Origin: Coptis chinensis
Taxonomy: Eukaryota > Streptophyta > Magnoliopsida > Ranunculales > Ranunculaceae
DNA: 64,000 bases
Direction: 5' to 3'
Assembly (NCBI GenBank): GCA_015680905.1
Contig: CM027380.1
Span: forward strand, 18,618,001-18,682,000
Shown here in pieces: positions 1 through 12,763 of this stretch. Under the pieces are notes generated by a model that saw only the letters and a list, made by a program, of their open reading frames with translations, searched no databases and had not been told where the DNA came from. The stretch's first letter is position 1. Each line of letters starts with the position of its first letter. A program made the translations under genes and the position numbers.

Positions 1-1205
1 CCTGAAAAATCAGACCAAGAAAACCCACTTTGAACAATTCTCCAAACCAAAGAAAATCATTGAAATATTATTGATAACTGTAATTCATGATTAAATTTTT
101 TATGATAACCTTATTGATAATTCATGAATTATTGATAGCCTTATTGATAATTTTTATTGATAAGAAATATTATTGATAGCCTTAATTACAAATTACAATT
201 TCAACAGTAGACACTGTCTTCAAAAAAGCGCACACAAAGTAATGATTACTCTCCAGATACATTCTTTTTTGCTAGACATTTACTACCCACCCTCTTCCAT
301 GATTCCATCGGACTTGATATATATAAGTCGGGGATAATACAAATCTCTAAGTACACACAACCTTTTTTTTTTTTTGTTCGACTCTTTCTATCCCTCTTCC
401 ATATGACTTGTTCCGTAGATCAATCATACCCAAAGAGTTTACACTAAGGAAACAGAATTTGATTTCACCTAACATAGAATTAAGTTGCTTTTATTCGTCA
501 GGTAAATTCCTCTCGCTGTTCAAATGCTCACGGTCCCCCACACACACACACAAATTCCTCTTTGTTCAAATGCTCACGGTCCCCTACACACACACACTCA
601 CACACGAAAGCAGAAGCTAATATTTCCATTCATGTGATTTCTCCCAATGTTTGACCTCACCAATGCCAATAATACCATTTGGAAATCACTCCACTTGCCA
701 ATAACACCATTTGGAAATCACTCACTGAAGTTCATAATTATGAAAGAGTACACCAACCTTTCTTGAGCTTGAGTAAGCCAACAAACTCTACCAAACATTG
801 GTAGACAATGGCTCCTCCAATCTAAGTTTTCATTTAGACAAAAATACTTGGTAGACAATGGCAGAAACAGTCCCAACCAACTATAATTTCAAAACCATCA
901 CATACTATTAAGATTTAACTAATTCAATGGTATGTTTGATACATGGAATACTATAACAAAATTTAGAGTTAATCTAAGAGGCGATGGGAGAAGAGGAGTC
1001 CAATCATAGAGAATCTTACCCTATGGATTTGTCCAGATCAACCCCCTCCCCATCTTACAAATTGACCCGAGGAAGAAGAAAATCCGTCATAAAACTTCCA
1101 CCAATTTTTATTTTTATTTTTTCTGAAATTCTCCATTAGATTTGATTACTTTGAAGAGAAATCAAACATACACCTAAAGGAAAGTAAACAGCTTAAGAGA
1201 CTTAC
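1..1205. other. AT-rich sequence, no recognisable gene
   Basis: Apart from the CA-repeat duplication at 503-606 I see no coding signal that I can support. Short TTATTGATAA-like motifs recur in the first 180 bases. This may be intron or flank of the possible minus-strand gene to the right. Confidence 0.5.
503..606. repeat. Tandem duplication with CA microsatellite
   Basis: A unit of about 57 bases is present twice in tandem. Each copy reads aaattcctc, then a gttcaaatgctcacggtcccc core, then a run of CA dinucleotides. Both CA runs are 5-7 repeats long, so this is a short local duplication that includes a microsatellite. Confidence 0.8.
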
Positions 1206-1295
1206 CTCGAGAGAAGAAGCATCTTTGGTTTTTCTTCTGCTTGACAAAATTACGAATATCCTTGGTGATTGAATCCACTTCATCCGCAGAGTAAG
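1206..1295 (-). CDS. Possible internal exon of an unrecognised gene
   Basis: On the minus strand a 90-base open segment lies between a good acceptor (ttcttag) and a strong donor (ctcgag|GTAAGT). It would encode a charged segment that begins YSADEVDSITKDIRNF and continues with KQKKNQRCFFSR. The composition looks protein-like and the splice sites are good, but I do not recognise the family. It could belong with the possible first exon at 2356-2441. The sequence between them has short open stretches (1387-1623) that I could not join convincingly. Treat as a candidate exon only. Confidence 0.3.
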
Positions 1296-2355
1296 CTAAG
1301 AATGCAAACAATGTGATAAGTCAAAAATAAAAAACAATGGAAGTTTGATAATTCAATAAATAAGAAGAAGAAGACAAATTTACGTGTTAGCGTTTAAGTA
1401 GCCATATTCTAAGATGACGAAAATCATATATTTTCGAAGACCTAATAGTGAATAACATATCGGCCCTCAGTGGAACAATTGACAAAAAGAACTTTAGACC
1501 AATAGCATTAGTAAACAACTGGCTGATTCCACTCCCAATGTAGCAGCCTTGTAAGATCATCTCAATCCGGGCAAGTGATGGTTCTGAAAAAGAATGTTCT
1601 GGTTCTCGTCCGGCTGTGGGCACTCCGCCGATGCGATATCAGCAGGTTCAATTCCGGACTTGGATGTGCTCACTCATCGTGCTACGATTCTTAAATCAGT
1701 GTAGATCTTTGTGCGTCTCACTTCTGAAAGATAGGTGGTGCAGCAAGGGGCAATCGATATGATATACCCACGTAAAATCGGTTAAAGGTGGTGAATGAAG
1801 AAAGAGATGGAGGTTCCATATCTATTGTAAAGTTATCTAATCCAGTTACTGAATCTTCTTCCATCAAGTAGTGAGACAGAAAAGGAAAGACTTTCTGCTC
1901 CTAGGACAATGCCAAATGAATAGACCCAAGAAGAGAAAGTTCACTCATTTGATCGGCGGTAATTGGTTCTGGCCCAGTCCCTCTTGCTTGGAGGTGTTTT
2001 CAACCAATCTACCCTTGTTTATTATATGATGTATTCGAACGAATCAGTGGAGGGGTCCCATCCGTTTTGTATGGAGAAGCAAGACTTCATTTAAGCAACG
2101 TCAATAAATGCTCCACGAAAGCTTTGTCAGATCTATCAAAGGGAGAAAAACCTCATCTGTGAACTCTTTTAAATCTTTTCTTCTGGCCAGATAATTCTCA
2201 AATCGTTAAAAATGTGAATATGGAATAATAATAATAATAATTTGCTAAATAATATGATTGAATTTGCAAACACACAAACACACAAAAGAACAATAAAAAA
2301 AAAACGGAATAAGATGATTAAGCAAGATGATTTCGAAGAGATATGGAGAAGGTAC

Positions 2356-2441
2356 CTGGTTCGGTGCACGAAAATGAAGAGTTGAGAATTGAGAACACCC
2401 ACGGATAAGAGGTGGACGAAGAGAGAACGAAGGAAAACCAT
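2356..2441 (-). CDS. Possible first exon, signal-peptide-like
   Basis: From an ATG at 2441 the minus strand encodes 28 residues with a hydrophobic N-terminus (MVFLRSLFVHLLSVGV then NSQLFIFVHRT). It ends at a good donor, CCGAACCAG|GTACCT. It reads like a signal peptide or a first membrane segment. The frame stays open past the donor to 2169, but that extension is low-complexity and more likely intron. Product not recognised; pairing with the exon at 1206-1295 is inference from strand and order alone. Confidence 0.3.
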
Positions 2442-3307
2442 AATGTTTTCGCTGTTTTGAAAAACCTTTGGGTTTTTTTTTCTTTTTTCTTAAGTGAGAA
2501 CCAAGAGACGATGAGTTTTCACAATTAACCTCTCTAATTAATTCCTAATCCAACGCGGGCAACATGGCAACCCTTGATTTATACCCCTAAACTCAATCCC
2601 AGCCGAGTCGAAAACAACTTTGTTTTGTTAGGTTGATAATAATCTATGAAAATCAACCGCCTATATTTGGTACGTTCCAATGTGTTATAAATGATAAAAT
2701 TATCTATGTTTTGTGTAGATATAATCTATTTTCATTGAATAAATTTAAAGCCTCTATATATCAGGGGACGAGGGATGTTGCTTAGGAGTTAGGAAATAGG
2801 TCCAAGACCTCAGAATGAATCACGTCGATATCTAAAGTTTTATGACCTCTACATCATACAAAAGAGACACCTACACGAAGACTTGTTTTCGCTTTGGACC
2901 GTCCACCTAAGTTGCCACGCGTTTTGTGTCCACCTGGCCCGAAATCCATCATTACCAAATTGTGAAGGTTAATCGTCCTAATCGAGCAAGGAGCAAGAAG
3001 TCAAGAACCCACCATAGAGAAATTTGACTGAAAAGCTATAGCCACCGTGGCCGAAGAATGTTTAAAATAATTGCACGAGTGCGCACAAAATGCAAACTCC
3101 ATAGATATCGTTGAGTTTCAAACCCGCACTAGTGACCCACAAGCTCATGTGCAAGGTTGACATATTCAACTATCCATACAAATTCAATAATTTATTACAC
3201 CTCAATTTATAAAAGAAACCTATCACTAGATGGTTCTCAATTTGTTGAGGCGCTCTGTCTCCAGGTTAAGCCTTTTTATTATATAACTTTCGTTTCTTAG
3301 GAGCAAT
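2442..3307. other. Intergenic, repeat-like fragments
   Basis: No gene seen. A motif around 2877-2895 (gaagacttgttttcgct) recurs at about 21605 and 21725 in the LRR-gene intron, so part of this stretch is probably dispersed repeat. Confidence 0.5.
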
Positions 3308-4314
3308 GCAGGTGTAACGCCCGTATTTAAAATACGTATTTAGTTATTAATTTATTAATTTAATTATTATTTAAAATTAGTTGGATTGGACTCAGGACAT
3401 GTGGGTCTGATTTCTGAGCCCGAGTCTGTGTTGGGCTTGGGTTTCAAACCCAAGTATATAATCACATTGTTCTAGAGAATAGGGTTTTTAGAGAATAAAA
3501 AAATAATAAAAATGGAGGTAGAGCTAGAAGCTTGTTTGCTCGAGCGTTGGAGCCGACGCCTCAGACCAGAGAAATTCGTCGAGTTGAGTTTTATTATAGG
3601 TGAGTAGCTATTTTTGCTATTTCACCGAAGTTATAGTTTTCGTGTATCGGTGTATAGGTTTCTGTTTTTATACTGCTCATTATCTGGTTTTATTCGGCGT
3701 CGTGTTCGTCGTGTTGTTAAAACTTTAGTGAAATATCGGAATTGTAATTGAACTGTCGAAGGAACTGGTTGGGCCCGTTAATGGCGGCTAAAGCCCCAAA
3801 GAAAAGAATCCTCCTCTGTATGCGTACTGTGATACTGTGGGGGCGTTATGATTTTATTTGAACTATTAGTTTGTGTTATCTTTGTTGATTTGAGTTTGGA
3901 ATGAGGGCTGTCGATTTGGTGTTGGAGAGTTGGGTAGGCTGTTGAAGCTTGGAGAAAGCTTGAACAGTTGTTAATGGTGGCTTGCCCAAACACTGCAGTA
4001 ATATAGTTTGAACTATTTTTGGTCGATTTTGGTGGTTGAACTCTTGTGCCATGACTTTGTATTTCTTGGTTTGATGTTGGATTGGGTGGGGGCTGTCGAG
4101 TGGAGCTTGAAGAACCATTAATGGTGGCCGAAATTTATGTCCAGATCTAGTTTTGGGGAAGTTTAGATTTAAGGAATTGAGGTTTATGCCTTAATTAAAG
4201 TTATAGGGTTTTTGTTTGTGAGTCAAACCGATGTGATGAAGTTGGAGGAGGAGGAGAGCTTGTGGTGGCCGAAATTTGGGCTGGTGGTGGAGGCTGTTGG
4301 AGAAGATGAACAGT

Positions 4315-4600
4315 AATTTTGGGTTGGGCTTGGGCCTTAGCAAGTTTAAATTGGTTGGGCCAAAACTTTATATTTATATTGGGCCGGTTCTATTTCTTGC
4401 TGGGCCGAAATCTAATTTAAGTGGTTGGGCCTTAGCTAGTTTAGAGTGTTTTGTTTGGGCCCTTTTCTATTTGTTTTGTTGGGTCAGTTTCATTTGTTTT
4501 GATTGGGCCGGTTTCAGTTCAAATTTTCGGGCCGAACTCAGTTGTGTTTTGGGCCAGTTCAGTCTAAAGTTTTTGGGCCAGTTTCTAATATTTCTTGGGG
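4315..4600 (+). repeat. Degenerate TTGGGCC repeat block inside the solo LTR
   Basis: About a dozen irregularly spaced copies of ttgggcc(g/a)gttt occur at 20-40 base intervals. They keep a plus-strand frame open by chance (4276-4611), which explains that spurious open frame. Confidence 0.7.
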
Positions 4601-4689
4601 CCTGTCCATAGGACTTAAAATAGAACTATTTGGGTTTTTCAACATTTAGACTTTCGGGTTCTAAGGTTTGGGCTTGGCCAGTTGGGTCC

Positions 4690-4885
4690 GAACCATTACC
4701 TTAGTCATGAGCCAATGAGCCATGCACATTGACCTTAGCCATGAACCATGGCTATGACCCTGAACCTGTCGAACCTGGAAATGACAGTTTGACTTTGACA
4801 ATGATGTGTTGACTTTGACCTTTGACCATTGACCGTTAACTTTGATCGTTGACCATTGACCTTTGACTTTGACTTTTTCTAGATT
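4690..4885. repeat. TTGACC/TTTGAC short tandem repeats inside the solo LTR
   Basis: Repeated ttgacctttgaccattgacc-type hexamer-to-nonamer units, with a related gttgactgttt motif again near 5110. Degenerate. Confidence 0.7.
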
Positions 4886-5699
4886 TTCACATATTTGATT
4901 ATATGGACAAATATAGTAATAAAATATTGTCGAAAATTGTATAACCTGGTTTGTCATTATCTAATTAAGATTTGACGTGAGTAATACGTAAGGCATATAA
5001 ATATTTGGCACGTAATTGGAGGGGAATTCTGATAATAAGAATTTGATATATATATTTTTATGAGCATTAAATTATATACGGACTTAGATTCATGGACTTT
5101 GATTATGGACTGTTGACTGTTTAATTGTGTTACGTTTTTATATATTAAATTGTATGGACAAATCAAATGCTAAAATACTGTGGAAGCTTGTATAAATTTG
5201 GTTGTCAGTATCTAGGAAAGATTTGACGTTGATGTTGGGTATTTTTGACACGTGACGATATTGAAATGTTATGAGACATTATATTCCTAAAACGCTATAA
5301 TAAAAATATTATGCGATACGTTTGGAGCAATTGTGACATAGTATAATATGTTGGGATATATATATTAAATGCAATAGTTTTGGAGAAATAAATGTATAAA
5401 CACTCCATCATTTTATCTGTGAAATGCTACTAGGAGGTAGTAGAATATTTGTGGATATTTTCCACGGGAGTGTGGCGAAGTGCAATAATATATTGGCACG
5501 TGAAAGAATGAAAGTGGTTATGAGATATAATTGAGATATTTCTAAATATTGTGGCTTAGTGCAATAAGGTAATTGACCTGCACGTGATATAGTGGAATGA
5601 TTATGAGTCATAAATGTATGACACTTGAATAAACTACGAATCTTAAAAATCCTAGAACCTAGCTACCACAACTCATGTGATTTGCCCTGTGTGGGTGTG

Positions 5700-5820
5700 T
5701 GCAATTTGATTGGCCCTTCTGGCGTTTCAGTGAATCTGAATAGCCCTTCTAGCGTAAGTAATGTGATTGGCCCTTCTGGCGTTTCAGTAAAGCTGAATGG
5801 CCCTTCTGGCATAACCGAAT
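5700..5820 (+). repeat. GGCCCTTCTGGCGT tandem repeats inside the solo LTR
   Basis: Four copies of a roughly 28-32 base unit of the form (g/t)gcccttctggcgtttcagt, separated by gaat/aagctgaat linkers. Confidence 0.8.
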
Positions 5821-6261
5821 GGTGGCTTGATTATTCCGTTCACAAAATAGAACGAGATCTTGGCGATATTTTATGCCGAATAGTGGGCGATTTTTACATA
5901 TATGGCTTTCGTGTGAGGGTTACCTGGTGTGCGGCATCCCGCTCAGGGTAGTTACGCACGGAGTGGTTCATTATGTAAGGGGAGGCCTGTGGATGTACAT
6001 GTTCGGCGTTGGGAAGCGATTATGGTAGCCAGGGAAACTAGGTAAGACATAGATACGACGTGATTTTAGAGACACGCAAAGAAAGCCTTAATTAATATAA
6101 TTATGGTAATATGTTGGGTAATGATATATCTTTAGCTAGATGATTGTATTTGGTTTTGCAGAAGGGTGGGTCAAACTAATTACTTGGGCAGAGACGACCC
6201 ACTCTGTAATTGAGCATGAAATGCGGTACGTATAATATGCTTGGTTGGTTATTTGTTTAGT

Positions 6262-6450
6262 TAGAACCTAAGGAGCCTCGATGGAGGAACTACATGTCTT
6301 ATTTATTATGCGAATAGTTTGTTGTGTGGTTAGTGGAAAGTTAAGGTGCCTCAGTGGAGGAACTACTTGCCTTAATTATTGTACTTAAGGATGTTGTATT
6401 AGTCGTTGAAAGTTAAGGCGCCTCGGTGGAGGAACTAACTGCCTTATTTA
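6262..6450 (+). repeat. GCCTCGGTGGAGGAACTA repeats inside the solo LTR
   Basis: Three copies of an approximately 70-base unit with the core aaggNgcctcRgtggaggaacta followed by (c/g)ccttaTttattgt. The core is more conserved than the linkers. Confidence 0.8.
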
Positions 6451-6952
6451 TTGTATAAATATATGTATAAGTATAATTTGTATTTTAGGGCTACTCACAC
6501 CAGCATTGTTTATAATGCTGACCCGATTTGCATGTTTGCTTATCGGGTGTGTTCATTAAATGAACATAGTTGATAAGTCTTGACAGGTTTAGTATTGAAG
6601 AAGATTGGTTGCTGCTTGTGGTTTGCGTTAGCGTTGCATTTCAGGATATGTTTTGTTTTTCCTTGAGGTGATATAGATTTTCAATCTAGACAATGTTTTT
6701 GTATTTATTTTCATTTGTAAATTTAATTAAAGAGTTATTGAAAAGAGATTTGTAACCTAATCTTATTTGTGAATTTTTGTAATGAAGAGGACTTTTGTTT
6801 AAGTTAAAATTTTATTGGTTTTTAATTATCCGCATATTTAAATTGTTTATGGGTTTTTGGAAGTGGAGAGTGCGTCGCACCTCGGAGATTGAAGAGTTGG
6901 GAACAAATAATGTTTTTCTGAATTCTGTCAAAATTCGGGGTGTGACAGCAGG

Positions 6953-7495
6953 AAGGGGAGATTGTCATTAGTGTCAATTTTATAACACTTTTGAACTCGA
7001 AAGGAAGCACACAAAGGAATTTTGTCACTTTTGAGCTAGCAAGGAACAGAGCTATTACCAAACGAGCTCTCTTACTGCTTCAATCGTACGCAACCACCAT
7101 TAGTGTCACTCTGAGTCTCTGAGTACAATTTTTCTTTTTACAAATTCTGGATAGGGCCTTCTTCTGATGGTTTTGTGGCATTCGAGGAAACAAATTCAAT
7201 CTTCCATGTATACCTGAGTAAGTATGCAGTATTGCAATTGCCATCAACATCGTTTTTGAGCCTCTAATCAGCATCCACACATTTGTACACATTGTTTACT
7301 ACTCCTATAAGTGCACTACTTTTCTTAAATGAAATGAACTTACGAAATACAGTTATACAGGTTGTAAAGGTTGTTTTTGGTAAACCTTACCAATATAGGC
7401 AGTTTGTGGATTAAATTGATTGAGTTCGTATGGATGAGCTGCCTACGTATCAAGCTCAGCTCTCTCTCAGGGGAACTTAAATGAGGTCAAACGTA
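6953..7495. other. Spacer between two elements; host repeat of the copia insertion
   Basis: No supported gene. Positions 7427-7500 contain a gagctgcctacgtat...gtagttcc motif that recurs at about 38857-38905, so the copia element beginning at 7501 inserted into an older dispersed repeat. A minus-strand open stretch at about 7100-7270 looks faintly coding but I do not recognise it. Confidence 0.5.
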
Positions 7496-7500
7496 GTTCC

Positions 7501-8064
7501 TGAAGGATGCGAATAAAGAAAACAATGAAGTGACAAGGACAGCAGTAACAGGGAACAACCAATCAAGGTGCGGATTAGGCTGTCCTTAAGGAAAGATTTC
7601 GCCCCTTCTAGTGGTGCAGAAAGGTAGCAGTGGCGTCTTCCTCACAGGATACAATAGTTTAGCAAACTGACTTGCACTCGAATAGGCTGCTCTCTAGAAT
7701 GACAGTATAACTCTCTTTGACGGCTATAGTAAGAAGAGGAAGAGAAGAGGCTAAGTTTAGGCAATTGGTCAAGCCACTACCCACACACAATAAGCCCAAG
7801 CCCAAGCCCGACACGACGCGACTCGGGGCGGGCGGGCGCGTGCGTGTGTGGCTTTAGGTGAGTCCTCCCTCCTAACACAAAAACATTTGTACCCTAAGGG
7901 CACGCCCTTATGGCAGAGGAATTCCTCATATACTTCACTTGCTAGTGGTGGATAACCAATGTGGGACAATCTTCTATACACTAAAGTGGAGAGAACACTC
8001 TTTGTTCATCTCCTCCACTTTGCATACATACTCTTAGCCATTTGAAATACAAGAGATTCCAACA
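7501..8064 (-). repeat. 3' LTR of the minus-strand copia (564 bp)
   Basis: It shares blocks with the LTRs at 12402-12758 and 13880-14726, including the region around ccctaagggcacgccctta and the end ttccaaca. Compared with the 847-bp copy it lacks roughly 280 internal bases. Confidence 0.9.
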
Positions 8065-8615
8065 AACCCCCACTATTTCAAAATACTAATAGTCCCCCAC
8101 TATTTTGGAATAGGATATTACAAAAGAAATAGGTTAACGAAATGCCAGAGAGAATCGAAAAAGTAATGCCTAAAATACTGGTGCTTTACGGGCTTGAACC
8201 AGTCATAGGGTAACATGTCTTATAATACGTGAAAGTGGTGGATTAAAAAATCTTTGAACCAACATTCCCTTATAGTAAAATAGATCACATGCACCCACAC
8301 TACTCTTTCATTATATGTCAGTTCTGCGGTGTTGGGCTTTTTGGCCTTGCGCTACCTGTGTTTCATGAATGCTCTAGGATACAAGCCTAAATATTCATAA
8401 GAACCGACCTAGTTCTACATTCATATAGGTGGATATCCATCAAGTGTACATTGCAGTTAAAATACACTATCTCATTATAAAATGGACTATGGATACCAAT
8501 AAGAGTAAAATAACTCATCCTTACTCATTGCAATTCAAGTTATACAACGTATACAAAAATACTATCTCGTCATAGGGTGGGACGTCTAAAAAAAGACGAT
8601 AGTATACCAGAGCGA
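8065..8615 (-). other. 3' untranslated region and polypurine tract of the copia
   Basis: Non-coding stretch between the RNase H end and the 3' LTR. The pyrimidine-rich aacccccacta directly after 8064 is the complement of the polypurine tract. Confidence 0.7.
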
Positions 8616-11600
8616 CTAGGTGACTTGTTTTTCCTTTGAACCTACTTCATGGGATCTCCAATCACATAAGGTGGGGTTGCCGTCAGTGTCGCCCTCTATC
8701 TTAGGCAAAAGTCTCATCCCCCTTGATGTTTCAACCACTTGCCTCCTGCTAAGTGGTTTGGTCAGAGGATCAGCCAAATTTAACTCTAACCTCACATAAT
8801 CTAGAGCCACAACTCCAAATTCTAGCAGCTGCTTTATAGACTGTAATCTTAGACGTATATGTCTGCTTATACAATTTGCTCTTTGCCTTTACTATTGCGG
8901 CCTGACAGTTACAATGCATAGGTACAGCTGGCGGCAGTTTTGTACCAATAGGAAGATTTGCCAAGAGGTTTCTAAGCCATTCAGCCTCAGCACTTGTTTT
9001 ATCTAAAGCAATAAGCTCGGACTCCATGGTTAAACGAGCTATCAAGGTTTGCTTAGAAGATTTCCAAACGACTGCACCTCCACCCTTGAATATATAACCA
9101 CTAGTGGACTTGATATCATGAGAATCAAATATCTAGTTTGCATCACAATAACCCTCTATCAAAGGTGGAGTTTGTCTAAAACGTATGTTATAATTCATTG
9201 TTCCTCTCAAGTACTTGGCTAGTCTATCTAACGCACTCTAATGTTCCTTGCTAGGACAATGAGTGCATCTATTTAACCTGCTAACTGCATAAGCAATGTC
9301 AGGTCTAGTGCAATTCATCAAGTAAATGAGACTACCAATAATTTGGGCATATTTAGACTGAAGGACACTATGCTGATTATTTTTCTTAAGTTCATTATTT
9401 GCCTCATAAGGTGTCGACACAGGCTTACTATCATCATAGTTAAACTTCTTCAAAAACTTCTCAACATAATGCTCTTGTGAAAGCGTATATCCATCACTGT
9501 TTATGATGATTTTGATTCCAAGAATCACATCAGCTTCTCCCAAATCCTTCATTTCAAATTGGGAGGATAAGAACATCTTGGTGTTTCTCACAATATCAAT
9601 GCTAGGACTCATGATTAACATGTCATCTACATATAGACAGATAATCACATATGTATTCACTTCAAAAAATCTAAAGTAAATACAATTATCAGCATTATTT
9701 ATTTGATATCCATTGGACATCATGACACTGTCAAACTTTGCATGCTATTGTTTTGGCGCTTGTTTCAACCCATATAAAGACTTAACTAATTTGCATACCT
9801 TTTGCTCATTCCCTGGTACTATAGTACCCTCAGGCTGCATCTATATTTCTTTATCAAGATCAACATTCAAAAATACAGTTTTTACATCCATTTGATGAAT
9901 AAATAAATTATGAATAGCAGCTAGAGCCATTAGAACTCTTATAGAAGAAATCCTAGTTACAGGAGCATAAGTATCAAAATAGTCAATGCCTTTTTTCTGG
10001 GAGAATCCCTTGATTACTAGTCTAGCCTTGTATTTATCAATGGAACCATCTAGTTTCAGTTTCTTTTTGAAGATCCACTTGTAACATATAGGTTTCGTCC
10101 CAAGAGGTAGATCAACTATCTCCCATGTGTGATTAGATATAATCGAATATAGTTCTGAGTTTATAACATCTTTCCATAAAGGTGCATCTCTAGAACTGAT
10201 TGCCTCATTATACGTCACAGGATCATCATCAACGAGAAACGTGTAAAAGTCATCACTAAAATTGGTGGATTTTCTCTCTTTTACTCTTCCGAATTTCTTG
10301 TTCAGAAATATCGGGATCTGTTGATTGTTGTTCACTAGGAGCAACCAACCTCTCAATGCCAATTTTCAAAGGAAACATATTCTCAAACAAATCAACATTT
10401 TTACTCTATATAATAATGTTAGCATCGATAAGGTTATTATCAGATTTTACTACTAAAAATCTATATGCAGCACTATTATGAGCATAACCAATGAACATAC
10501 AATCAACAGTTCTAGGTCCCAATTTTTTCTTTTTAGGTTCGGTCACGAGAACCTTTGCAAGACACCCCCACATTTTGAAGTATTTCAGGTTAGGTACATG
10601 ACCTTTCCATAATTCATATGGTGTCTTATTCCTTATTTTCTTATTGAGTATCCTATTTTGTATATGGCAAGCAGATAAGATTGCTTCCCCCTACAAGTTT
10701 AGGGAAACTCCAGAACTTACAAGCATAGCATTCATTATCTCTTTTAATGTTTTATTTTTCCGTTCTGCTATTTCATTAGACTCAGGAGAGTATGGTGGAG
10801 TAGTCTCATGAATAAAGTCATTATTGTCAAAAAAAAGTCCTGGAAGGGGTGGGGTTAGACTCATATTCCCCACTCCTATCAAACCGAAGTCTTTTAATCT
10901 TATAGTTAAGCTGGTTTTCAACTTCAGCTTTGTACTTGAGAAACATCTCACCTATCTCATGCTTGTTTCTAAGTAAATATACCATGGTGTACTTAGAGAA
11001 GTCATCTATGAATGTAATATAATAAAACTTCCCCTCTCTAGACATGGTATTTCTGAATTCACCAAAATCCGTATGAATACGGGTTAGTAATCCAATTTTA
11101 TCTCTAGAAACAGTTCTGCAAGATTTCTTTGTGGCTTTAGTCTCAGCACATATCTCACATTTATCATTAGAAAAATTAGAAATATTCGACAATAAACCAC
11201 ATGCTTTCATCAGTTTCATATACTGAAAATTCACATGTCCTAGTCTACCGTGCCATATATTAAAAGAGTCAAGCAAGTAAGCAGAAGCAGATTCATTCTC
11301 ATTAATAATAATGTTGTTAAGTACATTTAACATAAAAAGACCACTGTTATTACAATAACCTTTCCCAACAAAACTTTCATTCTTACTCAGAACGAACTTG
11401 TCACTTTCAAAAGTCACTTTGACGCCAGCTTTTCCTAGTAATGACACAGAAATCAGATTCTGACGAATCTCAGGAACATTACTAAGTGAAAGCGTTTTTC
11501 CTGAAGTTAACTTTAGAAGAATCTTGCATGTTCCCTCAACAGGAACAGACCTTGAGTCACCCATATAGACCTTTTCATCTTTCATTAGTATGTAGTCTGA

Positions 11601-12381
11601 GAAGGCTTCAAACATCACCACAGACGTGGCGGGTGGCACCAGAATCTAGTACCCAGTTCTTCTTCCCAGTGGCCATGAACACTTGTGACACTACAACAGC
11701 AATTATATCATCTCCCTCAACTAAATTAGCATTGGGATGATCATCAGTGTCCTTCTTGTGCCTGCACTAAAAAACCCTATGTCCCGGTTTACCACAAACA
11801 TAACAATTACCATTGCCAGTACCACTCCTTTTAAAAGAAGTGCCTTTGACCTTGAAATTCTTATTTTTGTTGTATTTCTGTTTTTAGAGTGTTTGTTGGA
11901 TTTGCTGGGATTACCTTCAATGATATTGGCTTTTGAATATAATTCCTTAGACAACACCTCATCTCGAGTCTTGTTCTTTCCCTATATGTGAATGTGAATG
12001 ATCACATCCTCAAGAGTCATCTGTTTGCGTTTATGCTTCATACTATTCTTATAGTATTTCCAAGACTCGAGGAGTTTCTCAATCAAACATCTAGCAACAA
12101 AGGTCTCGGGTAAATCAATACCCTCAGTTTTCAAATCATTAACTAGCACATGAAAATCATGGATTTAAGACGTTACATCTCTATCCTCTCTCATCTGGAA
12201 CTTTAGAAAAGTCCCCACAACATATTTTTGAGTACTAGCATCCTCTATTATGTATTTTTTGTTCAATCTTTAACACATTGGGTAAGTTGCAAGCATTCAG
12301 TACAACATCCCTCATATTCGAAGTAACCTCCATGACTCCTGAATTGGTTTCTTTGTTCGGCGTGTCTGTTGGTGTAGACAT
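8616..12381 (-). pseudogene. Copia gag-pol polyprotein relic
   Basis: Read on the minus strand. Gag starts near 12381 (MSTPTDTPNKE). A CCHC zinc knuckle (CYVCGKPGH) lies at about 11800 with its last segment broken by a stop. A protease active site DSGATRH follows near 11645. The GAG-pre-integrase motif WHGRLGHVNF lies near 11250, with downstream Cys pairs and integrase Asp (IHTDFGEF) near 11065. RT fragments occupy 9841-10362 and 9238-9723, the latter with the catalytic YVDDM. RNase H ([11 protein letters not shown] and [13 protein letters not shown]) lies at 8616-9045. At least five frame breaks separate these parts. Antisense open frames at 11486-11740 and 11737-11991 are shadows. Confidence 0.9.
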
Positions 12382-12401
12382 CTCGATTCTTTCCTTAAGA
12401 T

Positions 12402-12758
12402 TGAAGTATGTGAATAAAGAAAACAATGAAGTGACAATGACAGCAGTCGGTTTCTTGCTGCTAAAGCAAAAACAAGTTTAGGAAATTGGTCAAGCCACTA
12501 CCCACACACTGTAAGCCAGTCCCGAACCCGAGCCGGCTCGGAGCGGGCGGGTGTGGTTTTGGGTGAGTCCTCCCTCCTAACACAAAATCATTTGTACCCT
12601 AAGGGCACGCCCTTATGGTAGAGGAATTCCTCATATACTCCACTTGCTAGTGGTGGATAACCAATGTGGGACTATCTTCTATGCACTAAAGTGGAGAAAA
12701 CACTCTTTGTTCATCTCCTCCATTTGCATAGTCATTCGAAATACAAAAGATTCCAACA
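12402..12758 (-). repeat. 5' LTR of the minus-strand copia (357 bp)
   Basis: Same ends as the LTR at 7501-8064 but shorter. The middle block, which begins with the gcggattaggctgtcc region in the other copies, is missing here and replaced by a short unrelated linker. Confidence 0.88.
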
Positions 12759-12763
12759 GTTCC

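Larger units (their letters stand above)
3308..6952 (+). mobile_element. Solo LTR of a Ty3/gypsy-type retrotransposon, 3.6 kb
   Basis: The LTR runs from 3313 (TGTAACGCCCG) to 6947 (CGGGGTGTGACA). Its ends form an imperfect inverted repeat of the type common in plant gypsy LTRs. It is flanked by a perfect 5-bp TSD, gcagg at 3308-3312 and 6948-6952. No second LTR, primer-binding site, gag or pol is present, so this is a solo LTR, expected from unequal recombination between two LTRs. At 3,635 bp it is unusually long, which by length and termini suggests a chromovirus such as Tekay, but without pol the lineage is inference. The interior holds several local tandem repeat blocks, listed separately. 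Short open frames inside it (such as 4276-4611) are not genes. Confidence 0.9.
7496..12763 (-). mobile_element. Ty1/copia retrotransposon, minus strand, complete ends, decayed
   Basis: Two LTRs in the same orientation bound the element at 7501-8064 (3' LTR) and 12402-12758 (5' LTR). A perfect TSD, gttcc, lies at 7496-7500 and 12759-12763. In the element's sense the LTR starts TGTTGGAATC and ends CATCCTTCA or CATACTTCA. A polypurine tract (minus sense AGTGGGGGTT) abuts the 3' LTR. Gag, protease, integrase, RT and RNase H relics lie between them on the minus strand in Ty1/copia order (integrase before RT). I found no recognisable tRNA-Met-type primer-binding site next to the 5' LTR. Frameshifts and stops mean it is not autonomous now. 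Confidence 0.93.

Noticed and set aside
4276-4611. 111-residue Gly/Leu/Phe-rich plus-strand open frame
   Set aside because: It lies inside the solo LTR and its periodic sequence comes from the ttgggcc repeat; no start context or family.
11486-11991. Two 84-residue plus-strand open frames
   Set aside because: Antisense shadows of the copia gag/protease region, whose motifs (CCHC, DSGATRH) read on the minus strand.
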